This document shows positions 10,852-21,041 of a stretch of DNA of 64,000 nt, piece after piece. The notes under the pieces were generated by a model that made no database searches, had not been told where the DNA came from, and was given only the letters and a program-made list of their open reading frames with translations. Source of the DNA: Locusta migratoria (Eukaryota > Arthropoda > Insecta > Orthoptera > Acrididae); assembly GCA_026315105.1 (NCBI GenBank), contig CM048750.1:263305151-263369150 (forward strand), given 5' to 3'. A program made the position numbers and the translations under genes. Every line of letters starts with the position of its first letter. Position 1 is the stretch's first letter.

Positions 10852-11806
10852 AGCAGAACGTTTCGTTCGAACATTCAAGTCACACATGGAAAAGATGAAA
10901 GGTCAGCACTCCAGGCAGCAAGCTCTTCAAATTTTCCTGTCTACGTATCGGTGCATGCCACGTGACGGCCCGTCTCCTGCCGAGCTGCTACACGGCCGCC
11001 GTCACCGCACTCTCCTTCACCTGCTGCAGCCTCCCACGCACCGAGTCGGTTCGTATGGCGCTACGCGTTTTCAGGTTTCCACGCCGGTGCTGTACAGGGT
11101 GTTTGCTGGAAACAAGAAGACATGGTTGCCGGGCACCATTCAGCGCGTGCTCGGGCGCAATATGTTTATTGTACGTTCTTCCACAGGGTCGGAGCTGCGG
11201 CGCCACGCAAACCAATTGCGTCTGCACAGACCGCGCGATCCTGTCTCCGGTTTCTTGATTCCAGACCCAGTTCTGCGCCAGGGAGCACAACCACATCGTT
11301 CGTCCCCGGACTACGAGATCCCTATGGACGTCGACGTACATCCGACGCAGTCGTCGCCGCCGCTGTCGCCGCCGCAGATGACAGCGTCACCGAGAGGGAC
11401 TCCGGGACCGTGCGGGCCCCCCCAGCTTGGGCCACGCACCTCAGAAGAAGATGACCTGCTCCCTCTGGGCGGGGGCGGGCGCCCTTCCCCAGGTTTCGGC
11501 GGGTTCCCTGGAGGATCGCAAGGCGGATGCCGGGGCGCGGACGGCGTCTCGATCCCGGCCTCAGCTACGACGCCCGTCCCACCAGTAACGCCCCCGCTCA
11601 GGCCCTCCTCCCAGTGCCGTCGCCGTGGCCCTCAGCCCTACGCCACGACGGCGCGGCGGTTTGGGGGGGAGGGGTGTGGTGTCGCACAAGTACAAAGTGC
11701 GCGCCACCTACTTTCGCCGCGCGCCGCCATGCATGCACGGCGCGGCGTTCTTCCGACGACAGCCACGAGCGCCCTCTGGGACAACGCCGCTCGTGGCCAC
11801 CACTGA
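10788..11806 (+). CDS. pol: Gypsy integrase C-terminal part, running into 3' LTR
   Basis: After the second frame switch the integrase core resumes with PFHPQSNGEAERFVRTF, which holds the catalytic Glu, then YRCMPRDGPSPAELLHGR and a TWLPGTI block of the Gypsy integrase C-terminus. The rest is Pro/Gly-rich and low in predicted order. The frame passes straight through the polypurine tract and ends at a TGA at 11804-11806, 132 bp inside the 3' LTR. No env or chromodomain was recognised. Confidence 0.85.
11663..11674 (+). promoter_or_regulatory. Polypurine tract (plus-strand priming)
   Basis: GGGGGGGAGGGG lies immediately upstream of the 3' LTR start TGTGGTG at 11675, the standard position for plus-strand priming. 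It also encodes part of the C-terminal extension of pol. Confidence 0.85.
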
Positions 11807-12145
11807 AGGACATCGGGCACTTCACTTCGGACTGAGATAGCAACGAGTGAGGACCTTCGTAATCAGATAAGCACCAGTGGAGACTTTGCTATTGTACAGG
11901 CACTAGGCAGGCCTCTAACAACTATGTATCAACATTCTGCAGTACTATGTAAAAGTTAAGTATTGTTACATTCTGTGCAATATATCACTTTCTAATTTTC
12001 TCGAGTGTTTATAGTTTCTGGCTGCTCCCCTCCGTACCTGCACCAGCGTGCTGTCTTTGTTACTGTGACGGTCTCGTTCCACTCGGCCACCGACACCTAC
12101 GACGAGGCTGGGACACAAAAGCGGCAACGAAGTTGGGACACAAAA
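11675..12145 (+). repeat. Gypsy 3' LTR
   Basis: A 471-bp copy of the 5' LTR with three differences by eye. The pol stop codon lies 130 bp inside it. Confidence 0.93.
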
Positions 12146-12235
12146 TACACAACAACATTTGTTACGTGTTTTTACGGTTATTCAGAGCAAATAGGAGGTA
12201 GTATACTCCAACAGTGATCATGAGCCACTGTTTCA

Positions 12236-13725
12236 GCTCCTGAAATTTCAGCACGAAAATTTAGACTTCAAACAAATGGGTATCTTTTGTACCACACTCA
12301 ATCCTGAAGATACATTCAGAATAGAACACTCTTCATTGACCAAACAAGTTCCAAAATCTAAACCACTTACTTACTGATTAATCAGTAAACCTTTTGTAGG
12401 CAGCTTTGAATTGAGTAGATGTTATTGTTATCGCCCCCATATCTCCTTACTGAACTGATAAAGTCTCAGTATGATCTTGTAAAAACTTATCTGTCAGTAA
12501 AAAATTTAAGTTTTGGAGAATGGTTGCTTATCAGAGAACAATGTAATCTTTTCAGGGTATTAATTGACACAATAAATCCAAGAAAACTGGTCTGTCTGTT
12601 TATATACAAAACAAAGGGGCCATTTTTAGTTCCAACACAGATATAATATGGCTAGCTGTCTGTAATGACAGATGTGCTTTATATCATTTGAATAATAGAT
12701 TTCTGCTATTAAAGCAATGCAAAATATTGTTCACAAACTTTATAAACCTGACTGTTGGTTCAACCTCTAAATTGGATCAGTTGCAAAACTTCACTCAATC
12801 TCTGTGCAGTAATTCTGACATTCATTTTATGGTTTTACCATTCAACATGTTTGATCCTAATTTTTGGGGCATGATGAAGAGTCTCCTTTTGTAGAGCATT
12901 TAATTTAAATACATAATACCAGTTGACAGTATTTCTCTTGCCAACAAATATTATACCCTTAACAGTTAATGTATTATGTACTAACTTAAACATAAGGGAT
13001 GGGCCAATAAAAATATACACAAGAGATGGGCCAATAAAAATATACACATCATTACACAATGAGTGTTTAAAAAAGATTTCAGGTTACACACTGAAACAGA
13101 AGTTCCTAGTTTTTCTACCATTGCGTTATTTACATGAGTTCCATCAACAGTTACTGATATCACCTCAACACAAACATCAAAAGTTAACTTAGAGCCTCAT
13201 ACAGTAGGTTAGATTTTTCAAGAGCATTTACCTCATATACTAAAAAGTAACCAATTGGAAGTGTACAAGAACCGTTTACAGCAATATTAATTCGTCACTT
13301 GCAACTGGAAGATTCTGCACCGTAATCAATTCTTTGTGTTTCTTTTTAGCAATTTCATCCAATTACATAGCACTTTCTTGCCCTTATTCACGAATTCCTG
13401 ACTCTTCATTGTCAGACTAACTGCTGCTTCTTTCCTGCATCCTGGTTTACCATCAGTAACTCCAACCCACCTTCTCACTGTCCGTGAATGTGGCAGAGAT
13501 CTATTGAAATTTCTCCTTACATACCTATAAGCTTTGCTGCTGTAAAAATTAAGTGTTAAAGTGAAGGTACTAAGAACAGCTGGGCATTTCTCTCTTGTCT
13601 GACCTTTGCTGAAACGGTTCAACAACTCTGACGTTCCTGGTGGCATCATCCACTTACAAAAGAACTGTTAGAGAAGGGCAAACAGTTGTCTACCCTTCCT
13701 CATCCGTTGTATGTTACGAACATAT
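12236..13725 (-). pseudogene. P-element/THAP9-type transposase remnant
   Basis: Minus-strand fragments in several frames follow the order of a P-element (THAP9-like) transposase. At 13326-13649 the frame has NFYSSKAYRYVRRNF and LPHSRTVRRW blocks and a KKVLCNWM block. At 12981-13200 it has VEVISVTVDGTHVNNAMVEK, which matches the conserved catalytic-core stretch after the first Asp. At 12835-13059 it has MFKLVHNTL (GTP-binding/linker region) and at 12420-12650 weak QTSFLGFIVSI and GGDNNN-like blocks of the C-terminal region. Stops and frameshifts are frequent, so it is long dead. No N-terminal THAP domain or terminal repeats were found upstream. The assignment rests on recalled family motifs. 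Confidence 0.75.
12998..13051. repeat. In-frame 27-bp tandem duplication in P-like transposase
   Basis: GATGGGCCAATAAAAATATA is repeated twice in tandem with a 27-bp period. On the minus strand it duplicates nine codons (YIFIGPSL V) just before the MFKLVHN block without breaking the frame. It probably arose by replication slippage after the element had died. Confidence 0.85.
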
Positions 13726-14641
13726 TAAAAGACAAATTCATTTCTTCCTGTACATGAGAATCATACAAGTTAACAAGAGAAGTTTTGTGTCCAGCCAGGA
13801 AAGATCCACCTTTTCTAACTTCCACTAAAAACAGTGAAATACGAACTGATAAATGTCTTACACATGCGATAAGGATTGTTTTATTATTCTCGCTTATTTA
13901 AACCACATGGGCACTCTTATTAGATCTCTTACTGTTTCTATATAGTAACAATATTTAGAATACAAGAGACTTTAGACAATACAGGAAAAAATCTGCTACT
14001 AAAAGTAGTCCAATCCTATTTATAAATAAAACACATGCGTTATTTGTTAGTATATTACTCTTATACACTTCAGGTAAATTGTGTGCGGAGAGCAAAATTA
14101 TGCACGATATTAATAGTATGCTCCACAATCTGCAAATATATCTTTGGATGAAGGCAAGAGAAATTCGTTTGGCATATGTCTCCGCAAACTGTCATTCCTT
14201 TCCATGTCCTTACACTGGTATGGAGTGAGTAAACAACAAAACGGAATTCAAAGCAACAAAATAAATTTGGACACAATGTGAAGAAAGCAATCACTCTATT
14301 TACTATTTGTGCTCATTTATGCTAAAATTAACATTTTGGTCTTTGTCAAAAAAAGTGCCTGCAGTTGTGGTAACGCAGACTTATTCCCAGACAGCTGTGG
14401 TACGTTTATGATATTGTGAACACTGCAAGAACATAGCATCTTACTGTAAGTAAATCACCCATTGATTCATTTATAACATTCTGTTATTCACTTATCAGTA
14501 TATCTATATTCAAAATTATCTTCCTCATCCAGCTGGCTGATCCCTGTAAATGTATCAATTTTCCGCCTTTCTATCTCGACTTTTTTTAAACACGTTCTAT
14601 TTTTCTCGCTACGACAAGTACAGATATGGTGGATGGAGGCC
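13726..14641. other. No recognisable gene
   Basis: AT-rich. This is where the N-terminal half of the P-like transposase would lie, but I could not recognise THAP or coiled-coil motifs on the minus strand. Confidence 0.45.
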
Positions 14642-14940
14642 TAAATGTTTTAGATCAACATATTGCTGTTTTTTAATTGACAAGGAATAACATTTATTGG
14701 TGAATGGATGCGATCAGTTTACTGTATGTGAAACAAACTGTGAAACCCATGTAGTTAATGGTTCTCAGTGTACTTTTCCTATTCACTTTTCCATAGCAGT
14801 TTGTATTAAGAGAAATGCAACAAGATTGCGAATTGCGAAAAGTACATCATTTACGTACTGTGGATTGACCGCTTTTGTTCACTGATGAATTTTGTTCCTT
14901 GTCAATTAAAAAAACTGTCATTTTGATCTAAAAACATTTA
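14642..14940. mobile_element. MITE with about 60-bp terminal inverted repeats, TA target
   Basis: The ends are imperfect inverted repeats: AATGTTTTAGATC ... TTTTTTAATTGACAAGG on the left pairs with CCTTGTCAATTAAAAAA ... GATCTAAAAACATT on the right. The element spans 14644-14938 (295 bp) and is flanked by TA on both sides (14642-14643, 14939-14940), which suggests a Tc1/mariner/pogo-type MITE. The 62-codon frame inside it is not supported as a gene. Confidence 0.82.
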
Positions 14941-15044
14941 CATCCAACCCGTCGAGTTGTTTGTAAACCATAAAGATTAAAGGAATCTTTTATTGGTCAC
15001 CTCAAATGTGACTTCTGTTTGGCTGTCTTCACCTCCTGTCATTC

Positions 15045-15950
15045 GTCGTGCTGTTGCCAGTGTCTGCACGTCGGGTAGAGTGATGTCAGGTGTGCCACAG
15101 GGGAGTGTTGTGAGTCCTTTGCTGTTCACGATATATATAAATGACCTTGAGGCTTTTATGGATAATGCTGTAGTATATAGAGAGGTTGCAACAATGGGAA
15201 ATTGTTTTCAAATGCAGGAGGATTGCACCGAATTGACGCATGGTGCAGGGAATGGCAATTGAATCTCAGTGTAGACAAGTCTAATGTGCTGTGAATACAC
15301 AGAAAGAAAGATCCTGTATCACTTAGGTACACTACAGCAGGTCAGCAACTGGAAGCAGTTAATTCCATCAATTATCTGGGAGTAGGCATTAGGAGTGATT
15401 TAAAATGGAACGACCATATAAAATCAATCGTCGGTAAAGCAGACTGAGATTCATTGGAAGAATCCTAAGGAAATGCAGTTCAAAAAACAAAGGAAATAGG
15501 TACAGTACACTTGTTCGCCTACAGCTTGAACACTGCTCACTAGTGTGGGATCCGTACCAGGTGGGGTTGATAGAGGAAGTAGTGAAGATCCAACGGAGAG
15601 CAGCGCACTTCGTTACAGTATCATTTGGTAGTTACGGAGATGATCGATAAACTCCAGTGGAAGACTCTGCAGGAGAGACGCTCTGTCGCTCGGTACGGGC
15701 TTTTGTCAAAGTTTCGAGAACATACCTTTACCGAGGAGTCTAGCAGTATACTGCTCCCTCCTACGTATATCTCACGAAGAGATCATGAAGATAAAATCAG
15801 AGAGATTAGAGCCCACACAGATGCATACCACAATCTTTCTTTCCGCGAACAAAACGTGAGTGGAATAGGAGGGAGAACCGATAGTGGTACTCAAGGTACC
15901 CTCCCCTACACACCATCGGGTGGCTTGCGGAGTATGGATGTAGATGTTAT
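15045..15950 (+). mobile_element. CR1-C LINE, 5'-truncated and decayed
   Basis: The fragment encodes RT pieces: SGVPQGSVVSPLLFTIYIND, AVVYREV directly after a deletion that removed the FADD box, AVNSINYLGVGI, and a C-terminal PPTYISRRDHEDKIREIRAH block. The family's 3' end reads GGTGGCTTGCGGAGTATGGA followed by GTAGATGT. It resembles LINE-B but is a separate subfamily. Several stops lie between 15250 and 15620. Confidence 0.8.
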
Positions 15951-15975
15951 TTTATGTGAAATCTCATATACCTAA
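15625..15975 (+). pseudogene. CR1-C reverse transcriptase C-terminus
   Basis: An open 116-codon frame covers the last part of ORF2, with MIDKLQWKTLQERRSVARYG and the conserved PTYISRRDHEDKIREIRA block; compare LGWESLQQRRLSLRRG and PTYIGRNDHQNKIREI in LINE-B. Codons after about residue 85 translate the 3' UTR. It is a dead fragment. Confidence 0.75.
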
Positions 15976-16074
15976 TGTAAATCAGACTGTCCTGTTGTAG
16001 ATAAGCATCCATTATAAAAACTATTACCAAAATGACTATGAAAAGCTGTTGGGTTGCAGTAGCGATAAAGATAC

Positions 16075-17005
16075 AGAAGGCAGTGAAATATTTATTCCTC
16101 TTACGCGTTTCGGGCTATGCCCATCGTCAACCTAGATAAAATCCAAATTTAAACAAAATTATAATGTTGAACAGGGTTTCTTAAAATATAAAAGTGAAAC
16201 AGAATTAACCAAGCTTATGACATACCCCTGGTTATAAATGAAATTAAAAACCAGGTCATTATAGCCCATGTGCAACAGTTTGCAACTGAACATTAAGTAC
16301 AACCTGGAGTGTTAAACATGACAGACTTTCCACGAATGCAACAAATACGTCAATGGTAAGCAGTAAAGAAACTGCGCCGGAGGGGCAGCACCATACGTTT
16401 TAGTTACCATTTGTCCAATAAATAAGATTGCACAAAAATGGTATAATCTCAAGTTATTCAGTAGATTTTATTATTTCCGGAATACAAAATCTGTATGACA
16501 TACGAAATGGGTATATATCCTGGAGAACAAACTACAGAACCATAATTAATTTAACTACGTTTATTTACCAGAATATCATTTAAAATTCGAAAAACCATTA
16601 AGGACTGTGATCTGTTCATTTATTACCACATCCGACTCCTTTTGAAAACTTAACATGTAGTTTTTAAATGGTGTTGGTATTCCCGTAAATGTTCACCCAA
16701 GGCACTTCTATTACCGGTGTATCCGTGTTCACGGAACCTAATGCGAAATTCTCTCCCGGTTTGTCCAATATAGAATTTTTCACATTCACAACAGAGAATT
16801 TTATATACTCCAGTTCTAGAAAATTTATCACAGACTGACTCCATATTGTAACATTCCCAACTTATTGTTAGTACGGAAGCCAACTTTGACGTTTATCTTG
16901 TAAAATGCATTCGCGTTTTTATCTGATACGTCACCAAAATACGTTAGTGGAATGTATCCTATTGTTTCTCCGTGAACTACCGGCTCTTTTCTAACCTTTC
17001 CTAGA
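16075..17005 (-). mobile_element. Penelope-like element fragment 2 (GIY-YIG and 3' end)
   Basis: On the minus strand, 16640-17000 encodes the C-terminal part of a PLE protein and 16080-16640 its 3' region. The latter contains the GGGCTATGCCCATCGTCAAC motif, of a kind common near PLE 3' ends. The upstream reverse transcriptase is missing; a LINE-A copy starts within a few bases of the broken end. Confidence 0.78.
16650..16883 (-). pseudogene. PLE GIY-YIG endonuclease domain
   Basis: GVYKILCCECEKFYIGQTG carries the GIY and YIG signature (here GVY...YIG), followed by the catalytic Arg and RFREH (catalytic Glu region) and HLREYQHH. The cysteine pair CCEC is typical of the zinc-linked GIY-YIG of Penelope elements. 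A stop separates it from the further upstream FRTNNKLG-type linker. The domain reads intact over about 55 residues, but the protein lacks RT. Confidence 0.85.
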
Positions 17006-17007
17006 AT

Positions 17008-18177
17008 ATTTTGGAAAAGCTGGTAGAAGCTGACCTCGGGGAAGATCAGTTTGGATTCAGGAGGAACATAGGAACTCGGGAGGCAATACTCACTTTACGT
17101 CTTATCTTAGAAGATAGATTAAGAAAAGGCAAACCTACATTTATAGCTTTTGTAGATTTGGAGAAAGCATTTGACAATGTTGACTGGAATACACTCTTTC
17201 AAATTCTGAAGTCAGCAGGGGTAAAATACAGGGAAAGGAGAGTTATTTACAACTTGTACAAAAGCCAGACCGCAGTTATTAGACTCGAAGGGCATGAAAG
17301 GGAAGCATCAGTTGGGAAGGGAGTAAGACAGGGTTGTAGCCTTTCTCCAATGTTATTCAATTTGTATATCGAGCAGGCGGTGAAGGAAAGTAAGGAAAAA
17401 TTTGGAATAGGGATTAAAGTTCAGGGGGAAGAAATAAAAACATTGCGTTTTGCTGATGACATTGTAATTCTGTCAGAGACAGCGAAGGACCTGGAAGAGC
17501 AGTTGAATGGAATGGACAGGGTGTTGAAGAGAACGTATAAAATGAACATTAACAAGAGCAAAACAAAAATAATGGAATGCGGTCTTAGAAAGTCGGGCGA
17601 TGCTGAAGGAATTAGATTAGGTAACGAAACAATGAAGGTGGTAGATGAGTTTTGTTACTTGGGTAGTAAAATAACATGCGATGGTCGCAGTACAGAGGAT
17701 ATAAAATGCAGAATGGCAATGGGAAGAAAAGCATTTTTGAAAAAGAGAAATTTGCTAACTTCGAATATTAATTTAAGGGTAAGGAAGTCTTTTCTGAAGG
17801 CATTTGTGTGGAGTGTTGCCTTGTACGGGAGTGAAACATGGACGATAAGCAGTGCGGACAGGAAGAGAATAGAGGCTTTTGAAATGTGGTGCTACAGAAG
17901 AATGCTGAAGATTAGGTGGGTAGATCGCATAACTAATGAAGAGGTACTGAATAGAATTGGTGAGAAAAGGAATTTTTGGCATACCCTGACTAAAAGAAGG
18001 GATCGCTTGGTAGGACACATTCTTAGACATCGGGGAATCGTAAATTTAGCATTGGAGGGAAGTGTGTGGGGTAAAAATCGCAGAGGGAGACCGAGAGACG
18101 CGTATAGTAAGCAGATTCAAGTGGATGTGGGTTGCCGTTCTTATGCGGAGATGAAAAAGCTTGCTCAGGATAGAGTA
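17008..18177 (+). mobile_element. LINE-A copy 2, left part (split by LINE-B)
   Basis: This is the best-preserved LINE-A RT in the window. It begins near 17008 and is interrupted at TAGAGTA (18171-18177) by LINE-B; its last 47 bp resume at 22101. Joined by eye, the flanks match the uninterrupted LINE-A copy at 48.9 kb exactly at this position. Confidence 0.92.
17011..18177 (+). pseudogene. LINE-A reverse transcriptase, long open frame
   Basis: About 389 codons are open. The blocks in order are LGEDQFGFRRNIG (1-20), FVDLEKAFDNVDW with the first catalytic Asp (about 47-59), VRQGCSLSPMLFNLY, RFADDIVIL with the catalytic FADD box (around 148-156), then WSVALYGSETWT, FEMWCYRRMLKIRW and GRPRDAYSKQI. 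After residue 389 the frame reads HLHLHLH, which is the translated hexamer tail of the inserted LINE-B. The fingers N-terminus and endonuclease are missing through 5' truncation, so no active protein is expected. Confidence 0.88.
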
Positions 18178-18262
18178 CATCTACATCTACATCTACATGG
18201 GATACTCTGCAAATCACATTTAAGTGCCTGGCAGAGGGTTCATCGAACCACAATTATACTAT

Positions 18263-19578
18263 TTATCTCCCATTCCATTCTCGAATAGCGCGCGGGAAGA
18301 AAGAACACCTGAATCTCTCTGTTCGAGCTCCGATTTCTCTTATTTTATTCTGATGATCATTTCTACCTATGTAAGTGGGAGTCAACAATATATTTTCGCA
18401 TTCGGAGGAGAATGTTGGCGATTGGAATTTCGCAAGTAACCCACGCCTAAGCGATAAGCGCCGTTGTTGTAATGATTCCCATCCCAGATCCTGTATCATT
18501 TCCGTAACGCTGTCTCCCCTGTATCGTGACAATACGAAACGAGCTGCCCTTCTTTGGACTCTTTCGATGTCCTCCGTCAAACCCACCTGATAAGGATCCC
18601 ACACTGGGCTGCAATACTCCAAAAATGGACGGACAAGCGCAGTGTATGCAGTTTCTTTAGTAGTTCTGTTGCATCTTTTAAGGATTCTGCCAATAAAACG
18701 CAGTCTCTGGTTCGCCTTTCCCACGATATTATCTACGTGTTCTTTCCAGTTTAAGTCTGAAGTAATAGTGATTCCTAGGTATTTTGTGGAGTTTACGGCC
18801 TTCACATTTGATTGATTTATGTTGTAAACAAAGTTTAACGGATTTCTTTTCGTACTCATGTGGACGACTTCACACTTCTCATTATTTAGAGTCAATTGCC
18901 AATTTTTACACCATACTGATATCTTATTCAGATCGTTCTGCAGTTGGTTTTGATCTTCAGATGATTTTACTAGACGGTAAATGACGGCGTCATCTGCAAA
19001 CAACCTAAGAGAGCTACTTAGATTTTCCCCTAAATCGTTTATGTAAATAAGGAATAGCAGAGGACCAATAACACTACCTTGTGGAACGCCCGATATCACC
19101 TCAGTTTTAGTCGATGCCTTACCATCGATTACTACGAACTGTGTCCTCTCTGACAAGAAATCCCCTATCCAATTGCAAATTTGGGGCGATATACCATAAC
19201 CACGCAATTTGATTAAAAGCCGTTTGTGAGGTACGGTGTCAAAAGCTTTCTGGAAATCAAGAAATACGGAATCGATTTGCGAACCTTTGTCGATAGCACC
19301 CATCACTTCGTGTGAATATAGAGCTAGTTGTGTTTCGCATGAACGATATTTTCTAAATCCGTGTTGACCTTGGGTCAATAGATCGTTCTGTTCGAGATAA
19401 GTCATAATATTTGAATACAGGATATGTTCCAAAACCCTGCTGCAAATTGACGTCAATGAAATAGGCCTGTAGTTTAGTGGGTTACTCCTGCTGCCTTTCT
19501 TGAATATAGGTGTGACCTGTGCAACTTTCCAATCTTTTGGTACAGATCCTTCTATGAGAGAGCGGTTGTATATGACTG
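18263..19578 (-). pseudogene. LINE-B ORF2, reverse transcriptase part
   Basis: The frame is open from the deletion point near 19578 down to the stop at 18263; internal ATG-like starts are not meaningful. It carries the conserved thumb-proximal SVPKDWK and TPIFKKGSR blocks, the RT signature LDFQKAFDTVPH (first catalytic Asp), GVPQGSVIGPLLFLIYINDL, and the catalytic FADD box. It ends with the CR1 C-terminal signature FFPRAIREWN. Catalytic residues look intact. It is out of frame with the endonuclease half because of the deletion, so the copy cannot make full ORF2 protein. Confidence 0.9.
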
Positions 19579-21041
19579 ATATCCGGACCAGAAGACTTGT
19601 TCTTGTTAAGTGATTTTAGTTGCTGCACTACTCCGATGATATCTACTTCTATGTTACTCATTACGGCATCTGTTCGTAATTCGAAATCTGGAATATTGGT
19701 TTCGTCTTCTTTAGTGAATGAGTTACTAAAAGCTAAGTTTAGTAACTCTGCTTTAGTAGCGCTGTCATCGGCAGGATCGCCATTACTATCACGTAGTGAA
19801 GGTATTGTTTGTGACTTTCCCCGAGTATATTTAACATATGACCAAAATCTCTTTGGGTTTTCAGTCAAATTACGAGAAAGAGTTTCGTTGTGATAAATGT
19901 TGTAGGCATCTCGCATTGAAATCCTCGCTAAATTTCGAGCTTCTGAGTACAATCGCAAATCCTGGGGATTTCGTGTTCGTTTAAATTTAGTATGCCTTTT
20001 CCTTTGCTTTTGCAACAGTGTCCTAACCTGTTTTGTGTACCAAGGGGGATCGCCTCCTCCTTTTATTAATTTATTAGGTATAAAACTTTCAATTGCTGTC
20101 GATACCACTTCTTTGAATTTGAGCCACATCTGGTCTACACCTACGTTTAGTGTTAGAAACGAGTGGAAGCTGTCTTTCAAGAAGCAATGTATTTTGTTTC
20201 TATCTGCTTTCCTGAACAAATATACTTTGCGTTTATTTTTGGTAACTTTGGGACTTTCGATATTCAATTTCGCTTCTACAGCTCTGTGTTCACTAATACC
20301 TGTATCCGTTTTGATGCTCATTATGAGCTCAGGATTATTTGTTGCTAAGAGATCAAGTGTGTTTTCACATCCATTTACAATTCTAGTTGGCTCATGAACT
20401 AATTGTTCGAAGTAATTCTCAGAGAATGCGTTGAGTACAATTTCGGACGATGTTTTATGCCTACCTCCTGATTTGAAAATATAATTTCGCCAACAGATCG
20501 AGGGTAAATTAAAATCACCACCTACTATTATCGTGTGAGTCGGGTACGTTTTTGTAATTAGACTCAGGTTTTCCTTGAACCTTTCTGCTATTGTATCGTC
20601 AGAGTCGGGAGGCCGGTAAAAGGAACCGATTATTAACTTCTTACGATTTTCGGGTACAACCTCTACCCATAATAGCTCGCACGAACTATCAACTTCAACT
20701 TCGCTACATGAAATACTATTTTTGACGGCGACAAACACGCCCCCACCTATTTTGTTTAATCTATCCTTTCTGAATACCGTTAGATCTTTTGAAAATACTT
20801 CTTCTGAACTTATTTCCGGCTTGAGCCAACTTTCGCTGCCTATAATGATGTGTGTTTCGGTGCTTTCTATTAACGCTTGCAGTTCTGGAACTTTCCCGAC
20901 ACAGCTACGACAATTTACAACTGTTATACCGATAGTTTCCGGATCTACATTTCTCCTGTGATCCACCTTAACCCTTTGAGATTGCCCATTTTCTATTTCC
21001 CCGAAGCTCTTTATCCTAAAAAACCGCCCAGTCCACGCCAC
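19579..21041 (-). pseudogene. LINE-B ORF2, AP-like endonuclease and linker part
   Basis: Numbered from 21041, the APE-type endonuclease reads NCRS at 43-46, the catalytic-Glu block GSESWL at 68-73, GGGVFVAV, GSFYRPPDSDD, GGDFNLP (Asp/Asn) at 174-180 and SEH (catalytic His) at 250-252. The linker to RT follows, ending KSLNKNKSSGPD. The frame goes wrong after SGPD, at the deletion. The frame overlaps the end of ORF1 by about 30 bp. The first residue is a GTG codon, so the true ORF2 start is uncertain; reinitiation or coupling after ORF1 is possible. Confidence 0.88.

Larger units (their letters stand above)
6121..12150 (+). mobile_element. Ty3/Gypsy LTR retrotransposon, nearly intact
   Basis: Two 471-bp LTRs (6126-6596 and 11675-12145) flank about 5.1 kb of internal sequence holding a primer-binding site, gag, protease, RT, RNase H, integrase and a polypurine tract. 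The 5-bp direct repeat TACAC lies just outside both LTRs (6121-6125, 12146-12150). By eye the LTRs differ at three sites, about 99.4% identity, so insertion was recent. Domain order PR-RT-RH-IN marks Ty3/Gypsy; there is no env frame. RT and RNase H wording resembles the Mag-type K02A2.6-like group, which is a recall-based assignment. Confidence 0.95.

Noticed and set aside
14697..14885. 62-codon frame at 14.7 kb
   Set aside because: It is inside a TA-flanked 295-bp MITE and no domain is visible.
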